DNA from: Pseudomonadota bacterium
GTDB taxonomy: Bacteria; Pseudomonadota; Gammaproteobacteria; Steroidobacterales; Steroidobacteraceae
Length of the DNA stretch: 64,000 nt
Direction: 5' to 3'
Assembly: GCA_018241445.1 (NCBI GenBank)
Contig: JAFEDT010000010.1
Span: 1 to 64,000, forward strand
Of this stretch, positions 53,406-62,031 are shown piece after piece. The notes beneath the pieces are model-generated. The model worked only from the letters and a program-made list of their open reading frames with translations, had not been told where the DNA came from and searched no databases. Within the stretch, counting starts at the first letter, position 1, and each line of letters opens with the position of its first letter. Position numbers and translations under genes: made by a program.

Positions 53406-55867
53406 TCGCCGCCCGCCGCCCGCGGGAGTTGCGGCTGGGGGACCGGGCCGTACAGCGTCGTGCGCTGGCGCACCGGGCGGCCGATACCTTGCGCCAGCGC
53501 CGCGATCTGCGCGGCGTCGAACTCCTGGCCGTTGACCCCGCCGGCCGCGCGGGTGATCGATTCGTTCATGAGAGTGCCTCCCAGGTCGTTGGCGCCGGCC
53601 TGCAGGCACAGCGCCGCCCCCTGCGGGCCCATCTTCACCCACGATGTCTGGATGTTGGTAATGTGCGGATACAACACCAGACGCGCCACGGCGTGCATCA
53701 GCAGCGCCTCGCGCAGGGTCGGGCCGGACCGCGCCTGACCGCGGCGCCAGATGGGCGCCTCCATGTGGACGAAGGGCAGTGGCACGAACTCGGTGAAGCC
53801 GCCGGTCTTGCGCTGCAGGGCGCGCACCGCGAGCAGGTGCCGCGCCCAGTGCAGCGGCGTCTCCACGTGACCGAACATGATGGTGGCGGTGCTGCGCAGC
53901 CCGACCCCGTGGGCTTCGCGCATGACCGTCAGCCACTCTCGTGTGGTGAGCTTGTCGGGGCAGATGACGGCGCGCACTTCGTCATCCAGTATCTCGGCGG
54001 CCGTACCGGGCAGGGTGGACAGTCCTGCGCTGTGCAGGCGCGCGAGGAAAGCGCGCAGGTCGAGCCCGAGTGTGCCGGCGCCGTGGCTGATCTCCAGCGG
54101 CGAGAAGGCATGCACGTGCATGTCCGGTACCGCCTCCTTCACCGCCGCGACGATGTCCAGGTAGGTCTGGCCGGTGTAGCGGGGGTGGATGCCGCCCTGC
54201 AGGCACACCTCGGTGGCGCCCGCGGCGCGCGCCTCCACGGTGCGCCGCGCGATCTCCGGCAGGTCCAGGTCGTAGGCGGGCCCGCGCAGGCTCGCGGCGC
54301 TGCGTCCCTTGGAGAAGGCGCAGAAGCCGCAGCGGTACAGGCAGACGTTGGTGTAGTTGATGTTGCGGTTGCGTACGAAGGTCACGGTCTCACCGCAGGT
54401 TGTGGCGCGCAGCCGGTCGGCGGCGCGCAGCACCCGGGTCAGTTCGGCGCCGTCGACACTGAACAGCCGCTCGATTTCGCCGGTTGTCAGTTCCGCACCG
54501 CGCGCGGCGCGGCGCAGGATGGCGGCCAGGATCCCCGTGCCGCGCGGCGCGGCAGTGGTGTCGGCGCTGCGCTTGCTGGCCGTATCGCCGGCTAGCAGGC
54601 CGCTTGCACCGCGTGCTTGTTTCGCGGTGCGCCTGCGAGTCAGCCAATCCTGCGCGGCGGCTGGCAACGCGCCCGCGGTCCCGGCGTACCAGCCGTCACT
54701 GCGCGCCCGCCCCAGGCTGTCACTGGCGCGCAGCACCGCGGTGCGCAGGGCCGGGTCGAGCCAGCGGGCCGGCTGGCGCGCAAACGCGGGCGTGACTGCC
54801 AGGCGCTCGCCGAGATGCCTGCCGCAGGCTGCAGTTTCCTGCGCCAGTGCCTGCAGATGCGGCCAGGGCGCCTCGGGATTGACATGATCGGGTGTGACGG
54901 GCGAGACGCCGCCCCAGTCATTGATACCCGCCTGCAGCAGGGCCGGCAGATGCCCGGGCTGCAGGTTGGGTGGCGCTTGTACCGACATTGCCGGGCCGAA
55001 GACCAGGCGCGTCGCGGCAATGGTCCACAGGTGTTCCTCGAGGGGCGGTTCCGCGGCGCCGGCCATGCGCGTGCCGGGCTTGGCGCGGAAGTTCTGGATG
55101 ATGATCTCCTGCAGGTGGCCGTGCCTGCGGTGCAGGGCCCGCAGCGCCAGCAGCGATTCGAGGCGTTCGCGGCGCGTCTCACCGATCCCGATCAGCAGGC
55201 CGGTGGTGAAGGGCACCGCCGCTTCGCCGGCGGCGTCGATCACAGCCAGGCGCCGCGCGGGCTGTTTGTCCGGCGAGCCGAAGTGTGGCCCGCCGCGCTG
55301 CGACAGGCGCTCGCTGGCGCTCTCCAGCATCAGGCCCATCGAGGCCGAGACGCGCCGCAGCCGCGCCAGGTCCGCGGCGCTCATGATGCCCGGGTTGAGG
55401 TGCGGCAGCAGCCCGGTCTCGTGCAACACCCGCTGCGCGCAATGCTCCAGGTAGTCGAGCGTGGTGGCGAAGCCGAGTTGCTGCAGGGCGCGCCGCGCCG
55501 CCGCGTAGCGCAGTTCCGGCTGGTCCCCGAGCGTGAACAAGGCCTCCTTGCAGCCGGCGGCGGCACCCGCACGGGCGATATCCAGCACCTGGTCCGGTGT
55601 CAGGTAGGCCTGCGGCAGCGCGCGGGGCGCGCGGGCGAAGGTGCAATAGTGGCAGACGTCCCGGCACAGCTGCGTCAGCGGGATGAACACCTTGCGCGAG
55701 TAGGTGACGAGCGCGCCGTGGCCGGCGAGCGTGAGCGCCTGCGCCACCGGCAGCAGGGACGCCAGTGGTGCGTGTTCCAGCAGCAGTGCGTCGCTGTCGT
55801 CCGGCAGGCTGCCCGCCGCGGCGGCGGCCACAACGTTGGTGACGTCCTGTCGCGCGGGCGATGTCAT
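53390..55867 (-). CDS. fbiC: F420 deazaflavin (FO) synthase, CofG-CofH fusion
   Basis: FbiC makes FO (7,8-didemethyl-8-hydroxy-5-deazariboflavin) from tyrosine and the flavin precursor 5-amino-6-ribitylaminouracil, using two radical-SAM halves. The 825-residue protein has an N-terminal CofG-like domain with CxxxCxxC at C68, C72 and C75 (CRDVCHYC). The C-terminal CofH-like domain has C509, C513 and C516 (CLYRCGFC). CofG-type LNPGIMSA and CofH-type HPRYTGQTYLD motifs are also visible. The domain order and length match actinobacterial FbiC. The start (ATG 55867) overlaps the cofC stop by 4 bp. Confidence 0.95.
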   Translation of the reverse strand: MTSPARQDVTNVVAAAAAGSLPDDSDALLLEHAPLASLLPVAQALTLAGHGALVTYSRKVFIPLTQLCRDVCHYCTFARAPRALPQAYLTPDQVLDIARAGAAAGCKEALFTLGDQPELRYAAARRALQQLGFATTLDYLEHCAQRVLHETGLLPHLNPGIMSAADLARLRRVSASMGLMLESASERLSQRGGPHFGSPDKQPARRLAVIDAAGEAAVPFTTGLLIGIGETRRERLESLLALRALHRRHGHLQEIIIQNFRAKPGTRMAGAAEPPLEEHLWTIAATRLVFGPAMSVQAPPNLQPGHLPALLQAGINDWGGVSPVTPDHVNPEAPWPHLQALAQETAACGRHLGERLAVTPAFARQPARWLDPALRTAVLRASDSLGRARSDGWYAGTAGALPAAAQDWLTRRRTAKQARGASGLLAGDTASKRSADTTAAPRGTGILAAILRRAARGAELTTGEIERLFSVDGAELTRVLRAADRLRATTCGETVTFVRNRNINYTNVCLYRCGFCAFSKGRSAASLRGPAYDLDLPEIARRTVEARAAGATEVCLQGGIHPRYTGQTYLDIVAAVKEAVPDMHVHAFSPLEISHGAGTLGLDLRAFLARLHSAGLSTLPGTAAEILDDEVRAVICPDKLTTREWLTVMREAHGVGLRSTATIMFGHVETPLHWARHLLAVRALQRKTGGFTEFVPLPFVHMEAPIWRRGQARSGPTLREALLMHAVARLVLYPHITNIQTSWVKMGPQGAALCLQAGANDLGGTLMNESITRAAGGVNGQEFDAAQIAALAQGIGRPVRQRTTLYGPVPQPQLPRAAGGECSPQ

Positions 55868-56478
55868 GGGGATCCCTGGTGCACGCCCTGATGATACGCG
55901 GATGACCGGCGCGCCAGATCCTCCAGATCGACAGGCTCGTCCACATCGAAGGCCAGTCCCGCGCGCTGCACCAGTACCCCCCCCAGGCCGGCTCGCCGCG
56001 CCTGCTGCAGATGCCGTTTGAGACTGTCGTGGCCGAACTGCGGGCTGAAGCGGCTCGGCAGGTACAGGGACAGTGCATTGGTGCCGCGGCCGCGCGCGTC
56101 AGGTGCGATGGCCACCGCCTCCGCGGCCGCGGCGCGCACCAGTTCGCTCACCTCGTCCAACGTCAGCTGCGGCAGATCCGCGGCTACGATGGTGACCTGC
56201 CGCGCGCCGCGTTGCTGCAAGTCCCGCAGGCCCGCGGCCAGAGCGGCATTCAGGCCGGTACCCGGATCCGCCAACAGCTGCACCGCCTGCGGCAGCAGGT
56301 CGCGCTCGGGAGTCAGCACCGCGACGTCCGATATCTGCGGGCATTCGGATACCACACCCAGCACGTGACCCAGCATGTCGCGCACCAGATGGATGCGCGC
56401 CGCCGGATCGAGGACGGCGGCGAGCCGCTGCTTGCCTGCGGCGCGGGCCTTGACGGCGATGACGGCCCAGGAGCTCAC
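55864..56478 (-). CDS. cofC: Phospholactate (or equivalent) guanylyltransferase
   Basis: CofC activates a small phospho-acid with GTP to make the donor used by CofD. The 204-residue protein begins SSWAVIAVKARAAGKQRLA and has ADLPQLTLDEV and DARGRGTNAL, the CofC nucleotidyltransferase pattern. Known CofC enzymes use phosphoenolpyruvate, 2-phospholactate or 3-phosphoglycerate depending on organism; the choice here is not readable. Both ends are coupled by ATGA overlaps (cofD upstream, fbiC downstream). Confidence 0.92.
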   Translation of the reverse strand: MSSWAVIAVKARAAGKQRLAAVLDPAARIHLVRDMLGHVLGVVSECPQISDVAVLTPERDLLPQAVQLLADPGTGLNAALAAGLRDLQQRGARQVTIVAADLPQLTLDEVSELVRAAAAEAVAIAPDARGRGTNALSLYLPSRFSPQFGHDSLKRHLQQARRAGLGGVLVQRAGLAFDVDEPVDLEDLARRSSAYHQGVHQGSP

Positions 56479-57455
56479 GCCGGCGAGCGCCGCGGGCGCG
56501 CCAGCGCGTCGGCGAATTGCAGCACCTCGCGCGCGAGACGTTCACGATCCTCGAGGCTGCTCATCAGCGTGTTGGTGACGCGCAGCGAGAGGTCCAGGGA
56601 GCCGGCAAGGTCCGCATCGCGCTCATCCAGCACGAAGCCATCGATCAACCCGGCGTAGTGATTGGCAATCGTGAGCGGCGAGGGCGGCAGGCCCAGCTCG
56701 CGCATGATCTTGGCGGTCGGGCCCTTGACGGCTTCACCGCCGATCAGCGGGGTGACCGCGATCACCGGCGCGCCGGCGGCGCGCAGCAGCGCCCGCATGC
56801 CCGGTAGCGCCAGGATGGGGTCGACGCTCAGATACGGGTTGGAAGGACAGATGATGATCGCCCGCGGTGGGCTCGTCTGTCCGGGCCGCAGCGCGTCCTG
56901 CACCTGCGGCGCAACGCGGGCTTCGGGCGCGCCGTGGAATTTCACGGCGCGCAGCGGCGGCGCGCAGCGGCGGCGCACGAAGTAGTCCTGGAACGCGAGT
57001 TCCCCCTCGGCCGTCACGATCCGCGTGCGCACCGGGTCATCGCTCATCGGCAGGACTTGCGCACGCACCCGCCAACGGCGGGCGACGTCGGCGGTGAAGG
57101 CGGTAAGGCTGTCCCCGACGTGCAGCCTGCGGGTGCGCTCCACGTGCAGGGCCAGGTCGCGGTCCCCCAGGCGGAACCAGGTCTCGCCGCCCAGGCTCTC
57201 GAGCGCCTGCATGAAGCTCCAGGTTTCATCACGGCGGCCCCATCCGAGCGTGGGATTGGCCAGCCCCGCCAGGGTATAGAGCACCGTGTCGATGTCGGGA
57301 CAGATGCGCAGCCCCAGGTGATCGAAGTCATCGGCCGTGTTGACGATCACAGTCAGGCCGCCGGGTGGCAGGACCTTGCAGAGCCCCAGCGCCAGCTTGG
57401 CTCCGCCGATCCCGCCTGACAGCGCGATCACCGACGCCGTGCGGCTGTCGCTCAC
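56475..57455 (-). CDS. cofD: Phospho-acid transferase forming (dehydro-)F420-0
   Basis: CofD transfers the activated phospho-acid onto FO. The 326-residue protein shows ALSGGIGGAKLALGL, NTADDFDHLGLRICPDIDTV and CPSNPYLSVDPILALPG, all typical of CofD/FbiA. The start is GTG 57455, overlapping the cofE stop (GTGA). The longer frame reaches deep into cofE and is rejected. Length fits the family (310-330). Confidence 0.94.
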   Translation of the reverse strand: MSDSRTASVIALSGGIGGAKLALGLCKVLPPGGLTVIVNTADDFDHLGLRICPDIDTVLYTLAGLANPTLGWGRRDETWSFMQALESLGGETWFRLGDRDLALHVERTRRLHVGDSLTAFTADVARRWRVRAQVLPMSDDPVRTRIVTAEGELAFQDYFVRRRCAPPLRAVKFHGAPEARVAPQVQDALRPGQTSPPRAIIICPSNPYLSVDPILALPGMRALLRAAGAPVIAVTPLIGGEAVKGPTAKIMRELGLPPSPLTIANHYAGLIDGFVLDERDADLAGSLDLSLRVTNTLMSSLEDRERLAREVLQFADALARPRRSPA

Positions 57456-58255
57456 CGGAACAGGTCCTCCTGCAGGGGCCGGATCAGCGCCTGTGCCGGA
57501 CGCGCCTCGCCGGGAGAGCTGAAACCACGGATCAGCACCGCCGGGATACTCTCGGCGGCTTCGCCCATCACCAGGCCAGCCGCGGCCGCGAGTGCGTCGC
57601 CGAGGGCGACCTCGGTTACCTGCAGGGGCCGGCCGCGGCGGTCGCCCTCGCCGCGACGGTCGTGCAGCGACGCGACTCCCGCCGCACCGAGCGCGATGTT
57701 CACCACGCCGCGCCGCCACGGGCGCCCGAAGCTGTCGCTGATGATGACGCCGGGCGCGACGGCGAAGCGCTCCCGCAGCGCAGCGCGCAGGGCGGCCGCG
57801 GAAGCGTCCGGGTCACGCGGCAGGAGCAGCACGTGCTCGGGCCCGGGGCCGCTGGCGCTGCCAGTGGTGCTGGCCGTGCCGTTGTCGACGTTGGAACGAT
57901 CGATGCCCGCGTTCGCCATCACGAACCCCAGCCGGTGCCGCACGATCAGCACGTCAGTCCGGGCGCGCAGCACCTCGCTCGATTCGGCCAGGATCAGCTC
58001 CACCAGCCGCGGATCCTTGCCCGTGGCGCGCGCCAGCTCCAGCGCCCGCGCGCCGGGTTGCACAGTCGCGAGGTCCACCAGGCGCCCTTCGGCCTTGGAC
58101 ACGATTTTCTGCGCGACCACCAGGATGTCCGCGGCGGTGGGCCTGAGGGCCTGCCCGACCAGGGCATCGCCGAGTAGCCGCGCCAGCGGGCTCGTGGCGC
58201 GCACTTCCGGCAGGCCGTGCAGCGCGTACAGCGTCAGGGCGGCTGTGCCGCTCAT
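57452..58255 (-). CDS. cofE: F420-0:gamma-glutamyl ligase
   Basis: CofE adds glutamate residues to F420-0. The 267-residue protein has the CofE core: DILVVAQKIVSKAEGRLV, VLRARTDVLIVRHRLGFVMANAGIDRSN and ISDSFGRPWRRGVVNIALG. It is a single-domain enzyme: the C-terminal FMN/nitroreductase half that actinobacterial FbiB uses to reduce dehydro-F420-0 is absent. It is coupled to the reductase gene upstream and to cofD downstream by 4-bp overlaps. Confidence 0.94.
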   Translation of the reverse strand: MSGTAALTLYALHGLPEVRATSPLARLLGDALVGQALRPTAADILVVAQKIVSKAEGRLVDLATVQPGARALELARATGKDPRLVELILAESSEVLRARTDVLIVRHRLGFVMANAGIDRSNVDNGTASTTGSASGPGPEHVLLLPRDPDASAAALRAALRERFAVAPGVIISDSFGRPWRRGVVNIALGAAGVASLHDRRGEGDRRGRPLQVTEVALGDALAAAAGLVMGEAAESIPAVLIRGFSSPGEARPAQALIRPLQEDLFR

Positions 58256-58923
58256 TCGCCGCCGGTCAGCGCACCGGTGATGCGCAACCCGGCGCCATCC
58301 ACCGCGTAGGTCTTGTTGATGAATATCAGCACCGAGGTCAGTGCCTCGGTCGCCGCCGAGTTGGCCAGGGGCCCGCCGTGCAGGCCACGCAGGCCGGCGG
58401 CGCGCGCCAGTCCGATGACCTGCTGGCGTGTCTCGCTGCGGTCGGCGAACACCAGCACGTCACAGTCGATGGTCTCGTCGGTGGCCAGGCGATGCGCGGC
58501 GACATTGTGAAAGGCGGATGCGACCGTCACCGACTCACCCAGCAGGCGCGCGGCCCGCAGGGCCGCGCAGCCCTCCGGCGGAAGCTGCACGCGCATCACC
58601 CGCGGTGGCACCAGGGGTACGGTCGTGTCGACAACCAGCTTGCCGGCGGCGGCCGTGCGGATGTCGGCAAGGGTGCGTTCCTGGGCGTCGTAGGGAACAC
58701 AGACCACGATCACCCCGGCCTGCGCCGCGGCCTGGCTGTTGGTGCCCGAGGCGATCTGCACGCCTGACTCCCGTGACAGCCTTGCCGCGGCTTCGGCGGC
58801 CCGCCCGGGTTCACGCGAGCCGATGGCCAGCGGGATCCCGGCACGCGCCCAGCGGCGCGCCAGCGCGGCGCCGAGCTTGCCGGAGCCGCCTATCACCGCA
58901 ACCGTCTGATGAGCGTGCGTCAT
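58252..58923 (-). CDS. fno: NADPH-dependent F420 reductase
   Basis: This enzyme reduces F420 with NADPH, or the reverse. The 223-residue protein has an N-terminal Rossmann loop GGSGKLGAALARRW (12-25), an IGSREPGRA segment that would contact NADP phosphate, and the family motifs VDTTVPLVPP, VASAFHNV and GPLANS. It is the first gene of the F420 operon, so reduced cofactor is supplied with synthesis. It starts at ATG 58923, 87 bp from the divergent LLM oxidoreductase. Confidence 0.93.
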   Translation of the reverse strand: MTHAHQTVAVIGGSGKLGAALARRWARAGIPLAIGSREPGRAAEAAARLSRESGVQIASGTNSQAAAQAGVIVVCVPYDAQERTLADIRTAAAGKLVVDTTVPLVPPRVMRVQLPPEGCAALRAARLLGESVTVASAFHNVAAHRLATDETIDCDVLVFADRSETRQQVIGLARAAGLRGLHGGPLANSAATEALTSVLIFINKTYAVDGAGLRITGALTGGE

Positions 58924-59010
58924 GTCCGCAGTCTAGTATGAAGCGCCGGCCGCCGGCCCTGCCCCGAACGGACGGGTTACCGCTGTGGTCCCTGTGGCAG
59001 ACTGCCAGTC

Positions 59011-59904
59011 ATGACGCAGATTGCCATCGGCCTGTACGGCGCGCAGCAGTGGTTTGGCGGTGAGTTCGCACCGGTGGGCGAACTGGCGCGCGTCGCCGAA
59101 GAGCAGGGCGTGGACGCGATCAGCCTGACCGACCACGTCGTGATGGGCGAGAACCTGCAAAACTACCCCTACGGCCCGTTTCCAGCGCCGCTGGACTTCC
59201 CCTGGTTCGAACCACTCACCGTGCTGGCGATGCTTGCCGGCGTGACGCAGCGCATCCGGCTGTCGACCGGCGTCCTGATCGCGCCGCTGCGGCCCGCGGT
59301 CTTGTTGGCCAAGCAGCTGGCGACACTGGACGTGCTGTCGCGCGGACGGGTGAGCATCGGGCTGGGCGTGGGCTGGCAAAAAGAGGAGTACGACGCCAGC
59401 GGCATTCCGTGGGAGGGCCGCTATACACGTCTGGAAGAGCAGATCCAGGTCTGCCGCCTGCTGTGGAGCCAGGCGCCAGCCGACTTCTCCGGCAGCACTG
59501 TGCAGTTCCGGCGGATCCATGCCTGGCCGCGCCCGCAGCAGCCACAGGGCATCCCGATCTGGCTCGGGCTTGCCCCCAGCGAGCGCAACATCGAGCGCAT
59601 GGCGCGCTATGCCGACGGCTGGATCCCCATGGAGCAGGATCCGCAGCGGCTCGCGCCGATGATCGCCGCGCTGCATGCGGCCTTGCGGCGCCACGGGCGC
59701 GACCCGGCGCAATTCACAGTGCGGGTGGTACCGCGATTCGTCTTCAGCGCCGGCGCACCGGACCTGGAGGCGACCCTGGCGGCAGTCCCCGACCTGGTCC
59801 GCGCCGGTGCGACCATGATCGAATTGTTTCCGAGCGCGTTCTGCCGTGGCGCCGATGACTTCCCGGCCTTCTGCCGGCGCTTCGCGCAGATCCGCGGGGA
59901 GTGA
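59011..59904 (+). CDS. LLM-class flavin/F420-dependent oxidoreductase
   Basis: This is a 297-residue TIM-barrel protein of the luciferase-like family. It shows ISLTDHVVMGEN, RIRLSTGVLIAPLRPAVLLAKQLATLD, VSIGLGVGWQKEEY and GIPIWLGLAPSERN. The layout matches the F420-dependent subgroup more than the FMN one; its divergent position beside the F420 operon supports that. The substrate is unknown. It ends 10 bp before the convergent epoxide hydrolase. Confidence 0.88.
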   Translation: MTQIAIGLYGAQQWFGGEFAPVGELARVAEEQGVDAISLTDHVVMGENLQNYPYGPFPAPLDFPWFEPLTVLAMLAGVTQRIRLSTGVLIAPLRPAVLLAKQLATLDVLSRGRVSIGLGVGWQKEEYDASGIPWEGRYTRLEEQIQVCRLLWSQAPADFSGSTVQFRRIHAWPRPQQPQGIPIWLGLAPSERNIERMARYADGWIPMEQDPQRLAPMIAALHAALRRHGRDPAQFTVRVVPRFVFSAGAPDLEATLAAVPDLVRAGATMIELFPSAFCRGADDFPAFCRRFAQIRGE

Positions 59905-59914
59905 TGGCGGACGG

Positions 59915-60997
59915 CTACAGCTGCGACAGGAACCGCAACAGCGCCGCGTTTACCGCAGCCGGGGCTTCCTGCTGCACGAAGTGGCCGGCGCCCGGCACCA
60001 GTACAGTGCCGCGCAGATCCGGCACGCGACGCTGCATGATCTGCAGCGCATCCGCTGGCAGCATCTTCAGCACCACGTCTTCCTCGCCGGCGATGAACAG
60101 CGCCGGCTGGGTGATATCAGCGTCCGCATAGGCTTCCCCCAGTTCCCAGTTGCGATCGGCCATGCGATAGGAGTTCAGCCCGCCGGTGAATGCTGCCCCG
60201 GGACCGGCGCACAGGTATTCCCGCAGGTAGTGCTCGAACTCGGCCTCGCTCAGCCAGCTCCACGGCAGCGGCGGCGCGGGCGCCAGCACGTCGAGATAGC
60301 CGGTCCCCTCTGAGGGGAAGCGTGACCAGTCGAGCAGGTGACCTTGCGCGCTCAGCGCGTGGAACAGCCGCAGCAGGAACTCGCGCGGTTGGGCGCCGAG
60401 TTCGCGCTCCGGCGGGCCCACGCTCTGGAAGTAGTGCATGTGAAAGAAGTGCTGGCGCGCCGTCGCCGCGAAGGCCACGCTCGGCCGCACGCCCGGAACC
60501 GCAAAACTTCGGGAAGGCTGCGCCGGGCCGCTGCCGCCTGCGCCCTTGCCGGCGTCCGGCCTCTCATCGGGCGCAGCGCGTCCCGAGCCGCCGCGACCGG
60601 CGAGATCGAAGTCATAAGGGCAGCTCATGATCACCACTGCCTGCACGCGCTGCGGGTGACGTACCGCCAGGTTGCACACCTGCTGTGCGCCGAAGTCGTG
60701 CCCGACGAATACCGCCTGCGGTTCCGCCAGTGCATCCAGGACCGCCAGCATGTCGTTCATGACATGGTCGGCGTCGTACTGCCGCGGATCCAGCGGGCGG
60801 TCGCTGCGGCCATAACCGCGCTGGTCGGGTGCCACCGCGCGCCAGCCCGCATCGGCCAGCGCCGCGAGCTGATGGCGCCAGCTGTACCCGAGGCCCGGAA
60901 AGCCGTGGCAGAAGATCACCGGCGGCCCCGAGCCCTGGACGGTGACATCCAGGCTGAGATCGCCGGCCCGGACACGCTGATGAGTGGCAGTATTCAT
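59915..60997 (-). CDS. Epoxide-hydrolase-type alpha/beta hydrolase
   Basis: This is a 360-residue alpha/beta hydrolase with oxyanion HGFPGLGYSWRHQ, Asp nucleophile in VGHDFGAQ, the later EEDVVLK acid region and His in GAGHFVQQE. An Asp nucleophile is typical of soluble epoxide hydrolases (and dehalogenases). A Gly/Pro-rich insert (roughly 145-175) makes it longer than usual. The start is uncertain: ATG 60997 or 61009. The isomerase gene starts 28 bp away on the other strand. Confidence 0.82.
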   Translation of the reverse strand: MNTATHQRVRAGDLSLDVTVQGSGPPVIFCHGFPGLGYSWRHQLAALADAGWRAVAPDQRGYGRSDRPLDPRQYDADHVMNDMLAVLDALAEPQAVFVGHDFGAQQVCNLAVRHPQRVQAVVIMSCPYDFDLAGRGGSGRAAPDERPDAGKGAGGSGPAQPSRSFAVPGVRPSVAFAATARQHFFHMHYFQSVGPPERELGAQPREFLLRLFHALSAQGHLLDWSRFPSEGTGYLDVLAPAPPLPWSWLSEAEFEHYLREYLCAGPGAAFTGGLNSYRMADRNWELGEAYADADITQPALFIAGEEDVVLKMLPADALQIMQRRVPDLRGTVLVPGAGHFVQQEAPAAVNAALLRFLSQL

Positions 60998-61025
60998 ATC
61001 CTCCTTCATCATAATGCAGGCAGTC

Positions 61026-61946
61026 ATGGCCAGCTCCGCATCAACACGGCCGCGCGCCACCCGGCCTCCCCTGGCGCTGTGCTGGGGCACCGTGCTCGGC
61101 GCGCCCCTTGCGACGCTGATCGAGGCGGCGTCCCGGCACGCCTTTGATGCCATCACCTTCACCAGCCCGATGTACGAGAGTAATCGCGCCGCGGGTTGCA
61201 GCGATGGGCAACTGCGCCGACGCCTGGCGGATGCCGGGCTGCGCGTGCACGCCATCGAGCCGTTGATCAGTCCGCTGCCCGGAATCCCTGCGCCGGGGGA
61301 CGTGCCGGCCGGGTTCCGGCAATACTTCGAAATCACTGAAGACGACTGCTACCGGGCAGCGCACGCCGCTGGCGCCGAGACCATTAATCTGGCGCATTTC
61401 GGCGGGACGCCGGTGCCGGAGGCCGCGCTGGTCGACTGCCTGGGTCCCCTGGCTTTGCGCGCCCGGCAGCACGGCGTGCAACTGACACTGGAGTTCCTCC
61501 AGGGCGGGGCGATCGAAGACTTCGAGACTGCCTGCCGGATCGTGCGCGCCGTCGGGTCGCCGGACCTGGCGGTGATGTTCGATACCTGGCATTTCGCGCG
61601 TACCGGCGGCACGCTGCAGCAGCTCGCAGACCTGCCACCCGGCCTGATCGGCGCCCTGCAGATCAGTGATTACGTCGAACCTGCCCCCGGAACGGTGTTT
61701 GCGCCCATGACCGGGCGGCTGCTGCCGGGTGAGGGCGAGCTGGCGCTGGTGGAGATGCTGCGCATGCTGCTGCGCGTTGAGCCGCAGCTCACCGTCGGAG
61801 TCGAGGTCTTCAGCGAAGAGCTGCAGCCCCTGCCGGCGGACGAGGTCGCGCGGCGTGTGGCGCTCAGCGCCGGCAGGGTGTTGGCACAGACCCGGCCGCG
61901 GGCGGCGACGCAGTCGGCTGCGGAACCGGGGGACACGCAGTATTAG
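61026..61946 (+). CDS. Sugar-phosphate isomerase/epimerase-like TIM barrel
   Basis: This is a 306-residue protein of the AP-endonuclease-2/xylose-isomerase-like barrel. It has a FDAITFTSPMYESN opening, AGAETINLAHFGG, VQLTLEFLQGG, VMFDTWHFARTGG and VGVEVFSEELQP; conserved Glu/Asp/His metal positions are visible. The substrate is unknown. ATG 61026 is chosen over upstream ATGs that would overlap the divergent hydrolase start more. Confidence 0.78.
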   Translation: MASSASTRPRATRPPLALCWGTVLGAPLATLIEAASRHAFDAITFTSPMYESNRAAGCSDGQLRRRLADAGLRVHAIEPLISPLPGIPAPGDVPAGFRQYFEITEDDCYRAAHAAGAETINLAHFGGTPVPEAALVDCLGPLALRARQHGVQLTLEFLQGGAIEDFETACRIVRAVGSPDLAVMFDTWHFARTGGTLQQLADLPPGLIGALQISDYVEPAPGTVFAPMTGRLLPGEGELALVEMLRMLLRVEPQLTVGVEVFSEELQPLPADEVARRVALSAGRVLAQTRPRAATQSAAEPGDTQY

Positions 61947-62031
61947 ATGCTTAAGTATGATTGACCGCATCCCCGGCGGTTCGTAGCCTCGTTGGAAGGA
62001 ATCCGACGCACCGGGCACCCGGGAGAAACTC

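Noticed and set aside
53406..53936. Longer N-terminus of the S45 acylase
   Set aside because: It overlaps fbiC in another frame and lacks a signal peptide, which the 53405 or 53321 starts provide.
53390..58923. Recent horizontal transfer of the F420 cluster on base composition
   Set aside because: Its GC-rich codon use looks like its neighbours, so composition gives no support for a recent arrival.
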